Notes under the pieces: generated by a model | Told to the model about the DNA's origin: nothing | The model's database searches: none | The model's input: only the letters and a program-made list of their open reading frames with translations | Part shown: positions 24,934-61,400 of the stretch, piece after piece | How the letters are laid out: each line of letters starts with the position of its first letter | Numbering within the stretch: the first letter of the stretch is position 1 | Source: Homalodisca vitripennis | Lineage: Eukaryota; Arthropoda; Insecta; Hemiptera; Cicadellidae | Reading direction: 5' to 3' | NCBI RefSeq assembly: GCF_021130785.1 | Contig: NC_060208.1 | Location: 172,354,501-172,418,500, forward strand | Length of the DNA: 64,000 nucleotides | Translations under genes and position numbers: made by a program

Positions 24934-25888
24934 CCGGGTGTCCCACAAAGAGGTTTAAATGTTTGATTTTATATTACTTGTCCATTTATGCACCAAACAT
25001 TTTCAAACTCTACAGAATTCATTACATAGGTTTTACAAATAATCTGTGAAAACTTCAGCTCTCTAGCAATTGTTGAAACAAAATGGTGGCATTTTTAAAA
25101 ACTATATTTTAAAAATCAGTATTTTGCTTAAGTAAAATTATTTATTTTCATAATCTAGAGAAATAAATCAATTCAATCAGAAAATTAGAACATAGCCTAT
25201 TAAAAAACCTACAATTAATTACAGTCCACAATTATTCGAACTGTAATCCATCCACAGCGAGACACTGATAACAGAGCTTAACAAATGAAACGTAAGCTTT
25301 TACAAAGAAATTCTGCGGTATCCGAAGAGTTTCCTCTTCAGTTGATTGTTTTAATACCCAATAATATCATTATTGAAGCTACGAGCATAAACTTGTTCCT
25401 TAAAGTAACCTCATAGAAAGAAATCACACATAGTTCAATCTGGGGATCGGGGTGGCCAATCTAAAAAAAATCACTTCCACAACCAATCAAACTGCCATGA
25501 AGGTTTTCATCTAGAATTAATTTGTTAAGAGCTGTTAGTGTGTCGCTTTGGGTGGATTACAGTTTGAATAATTGTAGACTGTAATTGTAGGTTTTTTAAT
25601 AGGCTATATTCTAATTTTCTGATTGAAATTGCTTTACTTCTCTAGAATAATTATGGAAATAAATAATTTTACAAAAAAAACAAATACTGGTTTTTTTAAC
25701 TGTTTTTAAAGTATGTATAGTTTTTCAAAATGCGACAATTTTGTTTCAAATATTGCTAGATAGCTGAAATTTTCAGACAATATGTTTAAAACCTATTTAA
25801 TGAACTGTGTACAGTTTGAAAATGTTCGGTGCATAAATGGACAAGTAATATAAAGTCAAACGTTTAAACCTCTTCATGGGACACCCGG
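24934..25888 (-). mobile_element. mariner-superfamily element with 0.3-kb inverted repeats
   Basis: Flanked by TA on both sides (24932-24933 and 25889-25890). The ends CCGGGTGTCCC and GGGACACCCGG begin inverted repeats that stay alignable for about 330 bases, to about 25264 on the left and 25550 on the right. The small unique centre, read on the - strand, keeps a scrap of transposase: the motif WPPRSPD at about 25431-25461, followed by a stop, and a degraded FFLWG-like stretch. W-P-P-R-S-P-D-L is the conserved C-terminal signature of mariner-type transposases. A dead, internally deleted element. Confidence 0.8.
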
Positions 25889-25890
25889 TA

Positions 25891-26597
25891 CCTATTAATA
25901 CACAAATTCAAGGAATTCTACAGTTTTTTATTGAGGTTTTCTCCTCAGTGGCGTTATATCCACAGAGCTGAAAACTGTTGTTTGATTCTATAATACAGAA
26001 TTCACTCAAATATCTGCTGATATTTAAAAGCATGCAGTTACACCCCTAACTATGCCAAAAGAATGAATTGCCACACTATTTAATTGATTTAAGTTCAACT
26101 TTTCAAGCTTCTAAGAAAGTCTAAGAGTCATTACTTTATCTTATCAATTTGTTTCTCCAATACAAACATTGTTATCATTTTTTAAGATTCTGGATTACTT
26201 TGAAAGTAATATTTATTTTAAATTGTATTAAGAGTTAGCTAGCTACACTGTGATTCAATTTAGCATTACAAAATACATTATAGGTTCCATTATTTTCAAG
26301 TATAAAACTGCGACTTATCTGGAACCTAATATTGGAATTCAATCAAATTCACTGTGTATTATTATTATTAAAAAATATTCTTGCATTGATTGGATAGTCA
26401 AATTTCATATCATCCCACTTCTTAAAATGTTTAATTAGGTGACCTAAGAAAAAACTAGCAATCTCTCTTTCAAATCAAATAGCAAGACAAGGCAATCACA
26501 ATTTTTAACACTAAACTGAATTTTGTTTAGCATCATTTTCCAAGTCTTACATTTACCTGTACAACCATTACTGAAATTAACAATTATATTTTCCATA
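25891..26597. other. Intergenic, no gene seen
   Basis: AT-rich, without exon-like frames, RNA structure or clear repeats. Confidence 0.4.
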
Positions 26598-27438
26598 TTA
26601 GTCCTTTGCGATCAAGAGGGCACAAATTTGACCTAATGTTGTCTCAGCTTGTATAGACTCATAAGGTTGTCCTCTCAGCTCACCGGGCCACACACAGTGG
26701 CCAACTGTATTCTGTGCCATCATGCACCGTTTTCATTAACATGTACACGTCTCACTTTTACTTGGATTCGAATAGCAGTTTCCGACATTTAGGTCTTTAA
26801 ATTACTGAGATTTACATTAAATTCTCATATAATTAATTCAGCTTCAAGTTTGAAATTGTATTAATAGGTTTTTTATTAATTGCTTTGAACTAACCAAGTT
26901 ATATGCAATTTAAGCTATGGGTTGATCTGTTTTTAAAATACTTTTATTTGCAGAATAAAAATAAAAATCCGTCTCAATTAGGTCTTCAATATCAACAGAA
27001 TATTATCTTGTTTCCAAATATTGAGCTTTGTCTACACCAAATTGCACTAGTAAATAGATAGGATACACTATGGCAACTACAATGGCACTGACAGTCGGAT
27101 AAAAAATATTTCTGAATTATGTGTACTACGGTATATAATGCAAATAGAGAAATATTAATTTAGTTACTTATTTGGCAGAGAGGTTTCAGCACTTTCCAGC
27201 TACAATTGGATAAAGATTGAATTTAACTACTACGCAAATATTGTGGACCACATTTAGTGGCCTGGCGAGCTAGATGGCAAAACAGTGAGAGCCACTGGGC
27301 GTGACCTGCCGAGCTAAGGGATAGGACATGGTCATAAATCATCGATCTGAGGCAGAGAAGATCCCAAGGGCACATTTGTGGCCTGGCAATGTGAGACAAC
27401 AATCATAAATGGATTTGTTGCCGATCGCAAAGGGTTAA
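26598..27438. mobile_element. TTAA element (piggyBac-type MITE)
   Basis: The right end is GATCGCAAAGGG followed by TTAA (27435-27438). The left end is TTAG then TCCTTTGCGATC (26598-26613), so the inverted repeat CCTTTGCGATC is intact while the left TTAA carries one substitution. Self-complementary motifs lie inside both ends: GGCCACACACAGTGGCC at 26686-26702, GGACCACATTTAGTGGCC at 27245-27262 and GGCACATTTGTGGCC at 27369-27383. No coding capacity. Assignment to piggyBac rests on the TTAA site and the CCY start of the repeats. Confidence 0.65.
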
Positions 27439-27770
27439 GGAACATAATTCTATGTTTTATCCTGATCTTGAATTGATCAACTGTTTGTAAATAGCAAAAC
27501 AAAGAACATATTATTTCTGATCCAGATTGCTCAATAAAATTTCAAATCGCCCCACCTGTTAAAATACAGGTGCGATTACTTGTTCTAAGTAAAAGCATCA
27601 TAACAATCTCTCCAACAAAGTTAATAAATAGCAAACAGAGCATCACTTTGTGCAAGTATTTAATTTTAACTTGGTGACTATTCTTCCCTCAAGCATAGAA
27701 TATTAACAACCAAGTAATTATAAGAATAGCAGATATTTGAGTAAAATATGCACAGAGCCAGACACAGAAC

Positions 27771-27835
27771 AGCCGTAGTGGTGGATGGGATGCCAACCCC
27801 TACCAGACTGGTGGTCCTGGGTTCTACACAAACTT
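27771..27835 (+). repeat. Possible tRNA-like SINE head
   Basis: GCCGTAGTGGTGGATGGGA resembles a box A and GGTGGTCCTGGGTTCTACAC resembles a box B, about 35 bases apart. This is the layout of a tRNA-derived SINE. No tail or target duplication can be defined, and a folded tRNA gene is not apparent. Confidence 0.35.
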
Positions 27836-27839
27836 GCGT

Positions 27840-28640
27840 TAACATATTTTGTTCTATTGGCTATTAAATAATTTGTGACTGATACATTTTTTTCAATAAA
27901 ACGTAATATTTATTATGGTTGACAGTCAAATTTAACTATTGATTATTATAACCTCAATGTAAGAGCACATTAAATATCGCTAAATTATATTTATACAACA
28001 TCAGTCTTGTCAAATGTATAACTGGTATAAGGAAATACCCTACCTATATGTTAATCCTTTAAAAAATAATTAATGTTATTCCAGTCCAAAAATGCTTGTT
28101 AATTTTCTATTGTTTTTATCAGTTAGAAAACATATTAAAAAGACACTTAATGCACTTTCATATGGAAATATAATTTATAGTAAATTTAAAAATATTTAGA
28201 CCTTTTTTACCATAGTGGGAAAAGATATTTGCTAAAATAATATTTTAACACACCTAAAGAATTATGAAAACACATATAGATATAAACAAATATATTTAAA
28301 GAAACACAGAGTTATTAGTACAGATCCAAACCTATCATAATAAGATTTACTTCTTAATTTAATTGTATAATAAAACTGTAGTCCATACTGACGTTATGTA
28401 TTTAAAACATCATGAAAAAACCTTTTGCTGATGTAAAACTTAGAAGTTATTATTTCAAAATACACGTACTCAAAAGTCTATCGTGTAGGGAAGCTAGTTG
28501 TTAAATTTTGTCAAGAGAAACCATCAGAAGTTAAAATGAAAATTTTTACACATATTTTACTACCATTGATTTACAACACATATGTTGGTGAAAACATTTA
28601 AATTTTTTCTTAAACACTACACTCAAATTCTTGAGAACGT
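27840..28640. other. Intergenic, no gene seen
   Basis: AT-rich stretch between the SINE-like repeat and the 3' end of RpL12. Nothing else supported. Confidence 0.4.
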
Positions 28641-28642
28641 AA

Positions 28643-28648
28643 TTTATT
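28643..28648 (-). terminator. Polyadenylation signal of RpL12
   Basis: AATAAA on the - strand (TTTATT on +), 92 bases past the RpL12 stop. It gives a plausible 3' UTR of roughly 110 bases. Confidence 0.5.
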
Positions 28649-28739
28649 TTTATAATTTGTCTAAAGTAATAATTAATACAAGAGCGGTAACGCAAGGATG
28701 TGACAGAACCCATTAACATCAGTAATTAAACTTACTCAG

Positions 28740-53268
<24,529 letters not shown>

Positions 53269-53317
53269 TTTAAATTTATGGATAAAGATTTAACTAAAAA
53301 ATATTAACTTTAAAGAC

Positions 53318-53462
53318 TCTACGAAAGAGAACTACTGCTTGCCCTTACGAACAACCTGCAAAAGAGAAACGTCTAGCTAGAGTAGAATGGGAATGGAGCA
53401 CTAAGGAACAAAGAAGAAAAACATTAACGAGAAGACACCGGAAAGAGAAACTTTTTCATGGA
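53318..53462 (-). promoter_or_regulatory. RpL12 promoter / TCT-type start region
   Basis: Ribosomal protein genes of animals usually start transcription at a polypyrimidine TCT initiator. Candidates on the - strand are TTCTCTTTCG (C at 53329, 61 bases before the ATG), TTTCTCTTTTGC near 53370 and TTTCTCTTTCCGG near 53452. The last is the best match to a 5' TOP start but would need a longer or spliced leader. No TATA box is evident. Confidence 0.4.
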
Positions 53463-53549
53463 ACTTTCACAAAGAGAAAGAGGATACACTTAACAGTGAC
53501 GAGTGTACTATTATAACAAGACACATATTCATATTTACCATTTTTAGTT

Positions 53550-53550
<1 letters not shown>

Positions 53551-53621
<71 letters not shown>

Positions 53622-53622
53622 A
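53551..53622. repeat. Compound microsatellite (CT)n(AT)n
   Basis: (CT)11 at 53551-53572 runs straight into (AT)20 to 53612 and ATGTATATAT. It lies 280 bases upstream of the RpL12 ATG, between the gene and the mariner cluster. Confidence 0.95.
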
Positions 53623-53647
53623 GACTAGAATAATGATAGCCCCTTTA

Positions 53648-54201
53648 ATAAAACAGCTGTTTTAATTTCAATATTACATTTGTAGAGAGCTTAACAGATT
53701 TTGTCTATTTTTCATGCGTTTTGTATGTTATTAAGGATTATTTTTTAAAGTTTGCGTTTGTCTATTATAGACTTATTTTACATCTTTCTCTTCGAAATTA
53801 AATTTTCTACAAGTACCGTGAAAAAATATTTTGTGTTTATTGTACATTTAACATAGTAAATCTGCTTCAAACCTAAATGTAACTTGTTTTTCGGGACCAA
53901 GTTTCGCGTATTTCGTCACATATCTTAAAAATTACTGTAGCTACAGGTCTGGAAACGGTTTTATTCAATTTTTCAGTTCATTTTACATAAAGTACGCTAA
54001 ATTGTACATCTTAATTAACAGCCAAGAAATACCCGTAGGGCTTCGTTGCAGCAGGGGAACTGAAATTCAGACGAAATCTTTCACCCTGTATAACTTGGTA
54101 ACTAAGCATTTTCGGACCTATGTTAATTAGACCTTTTTTTCTTATTTTGATGTGAGGAATCACGCCCTGACTTATGGGCACCTTTTTTCAGAACACCCTG
54201 T
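53648..54201 (+). mobile_element. Solitary 0.55-kb mariner inverted-repeat arm
   Basis: The segment matches almost base for base the right arm of the mariner element at 58741-59305 (starts ATAAAACAGCTGTTTTAATT, ends AGAACACCCTGT). There is no transposase and no second arm on its left. It could be the remnant of a whole element lost by deletion, or an excision scar. Confidence 0.85.
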
Positions 54202-54211
54202 ATATATATAT

Positions 54212-56726
54212 ACAGGGTGATTCATGAAGTTCTCCCCCCACTTCTACAGCACATTGTACTAGTAAAAATAATGAAAAAATATTATATAAACATAGGTCCG
54301 AAAACGCTTCGTTAGCGAGTTACAGCTAGCGAAAGATTTCGCCTGAATTCCTGGGTAAAGAGTAAAATAAAGCCATACTGAACTTTTGGAAAGGTTAATT
54401 AAGTAAGAAATATCGTGGATTCTTATGTATTTTTACCTGATAAAGCTAATAAAATAGGTTTCAGAACTGTACCTGTAGTAGTTTTTGAGGGATTCAGGGT
54501 TAAATGCAAAAAATTGGGGCACGAAACAATGTTTTTTTTAAGTTTGATGTACAATAACTTTGTTAAATTGGTAATAAATACATAAAATCAACAAACATTA
54601 ATTGTAGAGAATTTAATTCTGAGAAAATTGATATAATCAAAGTCTAAAATAAAACAGAAATAAGTACCAAAAAATCTATTTTATTCAGTACAATACATTA
54701 CTAGTTTTAAGCAAAATTAATCAGGTTGGGCCAACCGTACGCACCTTTTTATAATAGATGTTCGAAAATGAGGCCATCATTATCAATACATTTTGCAGCA
54801 CGTTTGTGTATTGCTTTTGTTGCGTTTCTTAATTTTTCAGGACTTCCCTGTATCTGCACAGCCGAATCCATAATACGGGCAATTAATTCATCATGAGAAT
54901 TCACTTTTGTCTTGTATACAATGTCTTTCATCCATCCCCAGATGCAATAATCCAATGGAGATAGATCTGGTGATCTTGGTGGCCAAGGGTGAGGCCCTTC
55001 ACGACCAATCCAGTGTCCAGGAAATTGATGATTTAAGTAACCAGAAACGGCACGTGAAAAGTGGGGAGGTGCTCCGTCATGCTGGAAGTACAAATTTTGT
55101 CTGAGATGTAAAGGAACATTCTCCAACAGCTGCGGCAACTCTTCTTGAAGGAAATGCAAATAGAACTCAGCATTTAGGCGTCCAGGTAATATGAAAGGTC
55201 CAATCAGGCGATTGTGCAAAAGGCCACACCAGACATTGACGCTAAATCGGTGTTGAAAGTTCTGTTCCACTACCTCATGTGGATTTTCTTCTGCCCATGA
55301 GTGTTCATTGTGCAAGTTATTGACACCATCCCGAGTGAATTGTGCCTCATCCGTAAACAAAATACGCTTGTAGAGTTGATTATTAATATTCAAAAAGTTG
55401 CAAAACTCCAAGCGAAGCGGACCATACCCTAGCTGTAGATGTTAGAACCTTTTGTTTATGAAACGGATAAAATTTGTTTCGATTAAGTGACCTCCACACC
55501 GTTGACTGCGTAACTCCTATCCGCCTAGAAATACGTCGTGTACTTACACCTGGACTGCGATGAACAGCATTAATAACAATATCATCATCAAGTTGGACAG
55601 CTCGTTCATAATTGGTTCTAGTGCTTGGTAGTGATCCTGTTTCCCGAAGAGTACGAAAAGTTCCTGAAATTGTTTTGGTATTTGGAATCCTCCTATTAGG
55701 GTAATGTAGTTCATATTCTTCTACAGCAGCTCTAGCATTACCATTACAGTAACCCAAAATAAAAAACCATATCAGCGTATTCCTCTGATGTAAATAATTA
55801 AGGCATTTTTTCGCTGAATAAACAATCGAATTATAACTCACAGAAAGATTGCATTTAATAACACGATTCACAGAACCCGATCTCCTGCTGTAGCTTGCAA
55901 AACACCACTAATACACAGTTCTAACGTAACAGTACAGAATACCATTGTTGATCAGCTGTTATTCGTGCGTTACCAACTTAGAAATTAATAAAACAAAAAA
56001 CTGCATTTCGATGATTAGTAAACAATAATGGGAAAATGTTTGCTTCATTTATTTTCGAACATTTGATGTAAATTTTCATTAAAAAAAATACAACGTAATA
56101 AAACATGATATTTTTATTTACAAACAAATTTATTTTACAGTTAATCTTGTTTGCTCAATTTATCTCATCATTAAGGAACAAACATTTTGTTTTTATTTTA
56201 TTTTAACTAAATACCGTACGGTATTTCTTTACAGCTAGTAATGTATTATACTGAATAAAATCATTTTTTGGTACTTATTTCTGTTTTATTTTAGACTTTG
56301 ATTATATCAATTTTCTCAGAATTAAATTCTCTACAATTAATGTTTGCTGATTTTATGTATTTATTACCAATTTAACAAAGTTATTGTACATCAAACTTAA
56401 AAAAACATTGTTTCGTGCCCCAATTTTTTGCATTTAACCCTGAATCCCTCAAAAACTACTACAGGTACAGTTCTGAAACCTATTTTATTAGCTTTATCAG
56501 GTAAAAATACATAAGAATCCACGACATTTCTTACTTAATTAACCTTTCCAAAAGTTCAGTATGGCTTTATTTTACTCTTTACCCAGGAATTCAGGCGAAA
56601 TCTTTCGCTAGCTGTAACTCGCTAACGAAGCGTTTTCGGACCTATGTTTATATAACATTTTTTCATTATTTTTACTAGTAAAATGGGCTGTAGAAGTGGG
56701 GGGAGAAACTTCATGAATCACCCTGT
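54212..56726 (-). mobile_element. mariner-superfamily element 1, 0.5-kb inverted repeats
   Basis: Ends ACAGGGTGATTCATGAAGTT and its complement; the inverted repeats stay near-identical for about 495 bases (to about 54707 and from about 56230). Flanking sequence on both sides is (TA)5-like, consistent with TA target sites. It encodes one transposase on the - strand. The arms are unusually long compared with classical mariner (about 30 bases). Confidence 0.9.
54749..55871 (-). pseudogene. mariner-type transposase of element 1 (DD41D), one or two shifts
   Basis: The N-terminal part (55871-55383) has a DUF4817-like helix-turn-helix (YCNGNARAAVEEYELHYPNR, then GVSTRRISRRIGVTQSTVWR). The C-terminal part (55411-54749) is the DDE_3 domain: ILFTDEAQFTRDGV, then HRFSVNVWCGLL, LYFQHDGAPPHFS, PWPPRSPDLSPLDYCIWGWM. 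The spacing from HDG to PLD is 41 residues (DD41D), as reported for rosa-type mariners. The two parts overlap by 29 bases in different frames near 55383-55411, so at least one base was gained or lost. Another shift near the N-terminus is likely. Length about 370 residues. Catalytic residues are all present. Confidence 0.85.
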
Positions 56727-56736
56727 ATATATATAT

Positions 56737-59301
56737 ACAGGGTGTTCTGAAAAAAAGGTGCCCATAAGTCAGAGCGTGATTCCTCACATCAAAATAAGAA
56801 AAAAGGTCTAATTAACATAGGTCCGAAAATGCTTAGTTACCAAGTTATACAGGGTGAAAGATTTTCGTGCTGAATTTCAGTTCCCTGCTGCAACGAAGCC
56901 CTACGGGTATTTCTTGGCTGTTAATTAAGATGTACAATTTAGCGTACTTTATGTAAAATGAACTGAAAAATTGAATAAAACCGTTTCCAGACCTGTAGCT
57001 ACAGTAATTTTTAAGATATGTGACGAAATACGCGAAACTTGGTCCCGAAAAACAAGTTACATTTAGGTTTGAAGCAGATTTACTATGTTAAATGTACAAT
57101 AAACACAAAATATTTTTTCACAGTACATGTAGAAAATTTAATTTCGAAGAGAAAGATGTAAAAATAAGTCTATAATAGACAAACGCAAAACTTTAAAAAA
57201 TAATCCTCAATTACATACAAAACGCATGAAAAATAGACAAAAATCTGTTAAGCTCTCTACAAATGTAATATTTAAATTAAAACAGCTGTTTTATTAAAAC
57301 AAATTAATGAGTTACTATTATTTTTTATCAAGTAAATATTTTTAACAATCATACATTATCATACATAAAAAAGTTATCTGAATTATCATTCAACAAAAAA
57401 GTTACACTTGTCCTAAAAAACTAACCACGTCACAGTAGATGTTCAAAATGTTTCCCCTCATTCAAAATACAAGCATCCAGCCGTCTTCTCATAGACTGCG
57501 AACTCTTTCGAAGATCCCAGGTGTCCTCACGTATCCTTTGAATCCCGTTAACAATCCTTATTCGCAACTCTTCTATGGTATCCACAGGCGAGTCGTAGAC
57601 AAGCGTCTTTAAATGTCCCCATAAGAAAAAAGTCTAGAGGATTGAGGTCAGGTAACCTTGCAGGCCATGCTACTGGGGCTCCTCGACCAATCCATCTGTT
57701 TGGATATGCTTCATTTAAAAATTCTCTTACTTGTAATGTGTAATGAGCTGGAGCTCCATCCTGCATGAACCACATGTTGTTGCGTGTGTATAGTGGCACA
57801 TCTTCGAGTAACTCATTCAGATTAGTCGTCAAGAAATGTAAATAATTTTCACCATTGAGCGTATCAGGTAAAAAAACTAATAAAAAATTTTATCACCCAG
57901 AATAGCAGCCCATACGTTTATAGAAAACTGATATTGGTGACGGTTCTCTGAAATAGCACGTGGATTTTTCAATTGCCCACATGTGAGTATTGTGGGTGTT
58001 AAGAATAGCCATTCTTGAAAAATTTTGCTTCATCAGTAAAGATAATGTAATTTAAAAAAATGTGGATTTCTGCACCTTTGGATAAGCCATTGGCATAGCT
58101 GAACACGAGGAAAGTAATCTCGAGGCAAAAGAGCCTGGACCCTTTGATAGTGATAAGAATGCAACTGCTGCTCGTGTAAAATCTTCCAGACAATTGAATT
58201 ACTAATACCGAAATCCAAGGCTAGTTCTCTAGTACTTCTTCCAGGATGATTCTCTATTTCGTCCAACACGCCCTCCTCCAATTTCAGCTGTACACGTTGT
58301 ACGTGGCCGTCCTGATCTACCAACTTTTCCAGATTTAAAGGTACCCGTCTCGCTTAGCCTTCTATGAATGGAAGAAAACATTTTATGAGTCGGTAACTGT
58401 CTATGAGGAAAATGTTCCTGATAGAGTCGTCTAGCCCTGACGACTGTTGCAATGTGCAAGGACCGTACATTGAATGCATGTCTACCATTTCACCATTAGT
58501 GTACATAATATTCATATTACCTGCCATGATGAATAAGATATTATTAGCTATCAAAAATTAACTTCAACGGCACTCGCACTAACTTGTATTAAAGTACAGA
58601 TCAACTGCGTGTGTTTACTTAATGAGCAATGGAAAAATAGCTGCTTGTAATGTTTATTTAAAATTATTATAAACAATGTTACATTGTTAAAACATGTGTT
58701 TTAAATAGAAATTATTTTGTTTCTCAAATCAAATATTTTAATAAAACGGATGTTTTAATTTCAATATTACATTTGTAGAGAGCTTAACAGATTTTGTCTA
58801 TTTTTTCATTGCGTTTTGTATGTAATTAAGGATTATTTTTTAAAGTTTGCGTTTGTCTATTATAGACTTATTTTACATCTTTTCTCTTCGAAAATTAAAT
58901 TTTCTACAAGTACCGTGACAAAATATTTTGTGTTTATTGTACATTTAACATAGTAAATCTGCTTCAAACCTAAATGTAACTTGTTTTTCGGGACCAAGTT
59001 TCGCGTATTTCGTCACATATCTTAAAAATTACTGTAGCTACAGGTCTGGGAAACGGTTTTATTATTTATTCAATTTTTCAGTTCATTTTACATAAAGTAC
59101 GCTAAATTGTACATCTTAATTAACAGCCAAGAAATACCCGTAGGGCTTCGTTGCAGCAGGGGAACTGAAATTCAGACGAAATCTTTCACCCTGTATAACT
59201 TGGTAACTAAGCATTTTCGGACCTATGTTAATTAGACCTTTTTTCTTATTTTGATGTGAGGAATCACGCCCTGACTTATGGGCACCTTTTTTCAGAACAC
59301 C

Positions 59302-59305
<4 letters not shown>
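56737..59305 (-). mobile_element. mariner-superfamily element 2, 0.56-kb inverted repeats
   Basis: Ends ACAGGGTGTTCTGAAAAAA and its complement (right end TTTTTTCAGAACACCCTGT). Arms of about 560 bases (56737-57296 and 58741-59305) are almost identical. (TA)n flanks both ends; the left (TA)5 is shared with element 1. A self-complementary AAAACAGCTGTTTT marks the inner edge of the left arm. It carries one broken transposase on the - strand. Confidence 0.9.
57430..58527 (-). pseudogene. mariner-type transposase of element 2 (DD41D), frameshifted
   Basis: From ATG 58527 (MAGNMNIMYTNGEMVDMHSM) the protein continues after shifts with a DUF4817-like segment (ARRLYQEHFPHRQLPTHKMF), the helix-turn-helix RSTRELALDFGISNSIVWKI, IIFTDEAKFFKNGY, then MWFMQDGAPAHYTLQVREFL and WPARLPDLNPLDFFLMGTFK, ending HFEHLL at 57430. 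The spacing DG to PLD is 41 residues, as in element 1, but the two proteins are clearly different. At least four frameshifts or stops (near 58440, 58290, 58050 and 57890, plus one near 57590) inactivate it. Expected length about 365 residues, normal for mariner. Confidence 0.8.
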
Positions 59306-59342
<37 letters not shown>

Positions 59343-59935
59343 CAATGTCTCAAAACATAGTGTTTTAATGAATGTTGTAAATTATGAATACTATGAACTA
59401 AATTTTTCTAGGATTGATATTTAAAGTTTAATATGAGACAAGAAACTTACTTCAACCTTTTATTAAGGAAAATATTCCCTCGCTTGCTGAGTATAGTTCA
59501 CTATCTTTTCTATTCCATAAATTGCTCAAATGTTTAAATCTACAGCATAACGCTTCACCCTGATTGCTAATTCGCCATTAATTTTATTTCCAGATTCCTT
59601 GGAATATGTTATTGTATGAATGTTCTGTTAAGATAGCACTGACTCATTATCACTCTGTAAGATTATTTTTGTTACTTCTATAGTTCGTTTTGTCACAGTA
59701 TAACTCCTTCTGCCATTTAGGGATTTCAAGATAATTTTAAATTGTCTGCTTTATTGTCACTCAAAAACAGAAAGTAGTAGGTAAGCTTCTTCCTAACATT
59801 TTGCAGTAGGGATATTTTTATAAAATAAAGATGGCAAAAGTTTATATTTCACGATAAAAAATTAAAATACGAAAATATTCATAAGATGAAAGTGTTATTT
59901 TCTGTAGAAACGTATTTTCTGTAAGTTTGTTTTTG

Positions 59936-60706
59936 ACGTGACAACGTCTTAAATTAGGTTGCGGCTCGAAGTCACTCATGAAAAAGTGTAACGCCCGGTA
60001 ACGTTATGATGCCCGTCCAGTGGGTCCGCCGCACGGGATCCGCACGGGATAAAGCAGATAACTGTGGGTCCGCCGCACGGGATAAAGCAGATAACTATGT
60101 TTATTCGTGAAAATGTGGAGTGCTTAGATTCGTCATTTACAACAACTACAACAATAAAGGTAAATAATTGTACACTGATATTTCATTATCGTAAACTATG
60201 ATTGATTGATTAATTGTTAGATTGACACAAAAGTTGAGAAACTGAGTTTATAGGTTATGTCATACTATTGACAAATGTTGATAGTGTTAAGTAAATTATT
60301 AGTTTAAATCACTCTGCAATCAATCGTAATTCAGTCGATTGAGAAGAAACAGCGCGTATTGCTAGTCAAACATTTAAAATAACAAATTATAACCTCTAAC
60401 CTGTCATAACAGTGCGACCAAACAAACGAACTAAACCGACCAATCACCACGCGCGGAGTTAGAATTTAACTGTGTTTAGCAAGAATTTCAAATTCCAATT
60501 TTAGTAAATGTTTTATTCAACTTTAACATTTACAATAACAAATTTTAATTAATTTCAAATTATGTACAATGTTTTAGTAAACAAAATATAATTCTATAGT
60601 TAAAATTTGTGCAATTATTATTTTCATTCAATTCCTTGTTCCTATTGTGCAGTTTAATAATATTCATATCAATAAATATTCTACCGAGAAAAAGACGTTG
60701 TCACGT
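59936..60706. mobile_element. Inverted-repeat element of unknown superfamily
   Basis: Perfect 15-base terminal inverted repeats ACGTGACAACGTCTT at 59936-59950 and 60692-60706. Inside, near the left end, GTGGGTCCGCCGCACGGGA followed by TAAAGCAGATAACT occurs twice with a 44-base period (60020 and 60064), the first copy with an extra TCCGCACGGGA. No coding capacity and no clear target duplication. Confidence 0.6.
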
Positions 60707-60856
60707 AAAATCTTCGCCCGTAAAACCGACTTTACAGGCAACCATAATTTTTTTTAATTTATACAATTATTTATGCACCTGAAGACGAGTTTTACCGTAA
60801 TGTAGTGCCAATGATTTGAAAAAAAAAAATATTTTTACACTTATTTATTAAAAGTA

Positions 60857-60858
<2 letters not shown>

Positions 60859-60914
<56 letters not shown>
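60859..60914 (+). repeat. Microsatellite (GT)28
   Basis: An uninterrupted run of 28 GT units. A shorter (AC)n run lies at 61761-61780. Confidence 0.98.
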
Positions 60915-60916
<2 letters not shown>

Positions 60917-60959
60917 GATATATTATTATATCCGATATATATTATAACCGATTACAAAA

Positions 60960-61400
60960 AAATGAGAGATTTTAGTTCACGCAGGGTGGGATAAATACAC
61001 CTCCGCCGCTTTGATGCCGCCATATCTCAGCTTCTCCACCATTGCACGGCACCACCCCTGCCCTGATCACTGCTAGTGCGCGGCTAACCTCACACTAAAA
61101 CGTAATCTCCGTACATAAGTCAATGGTGACATTAGTCTGTTAAATTATTATATTACGTTTGGGCTGCGACGCTTGTATAGGCTTACACGTAAACATAAAA
61201 TAAAGTTATAGAATAGGTCGTAGCTGCAGTGTAAACAAAACGACGCGAGCACACTGCTGATGAAACAGAGACGAAGATGTGCTTATACCACTCATCACCA
61301 AGGAAGTCCCTCCTGTGCGCGGCTGATCAGATATTTGCTTTTGCGCAAATTTCTTTGCGAGCGGTTTATCTATAACTGCTGCTAGTAAAAATAATGTATA
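60960..61400. other. GC-richer intergenic patch, nature unknown
   Basis: Two GC-richer blocks (60985-61110 and 61205-61370), each with GTGCGCGGCT (61076 and 61316), stand out in AT-rich surroundings. A 67-codon frame on the - strand (61206-61409) covers the second but is not recognisable. They could be repeat fragments or regulatory DNA; no call is made. Confidence 0.25.

Noticed and set aside
27771..27835. Possible tRNA gene
   Set aside because: Box-like motifs are present but no cloverleaf or acceptor stem can be formed; kept only as a possible SINE head.
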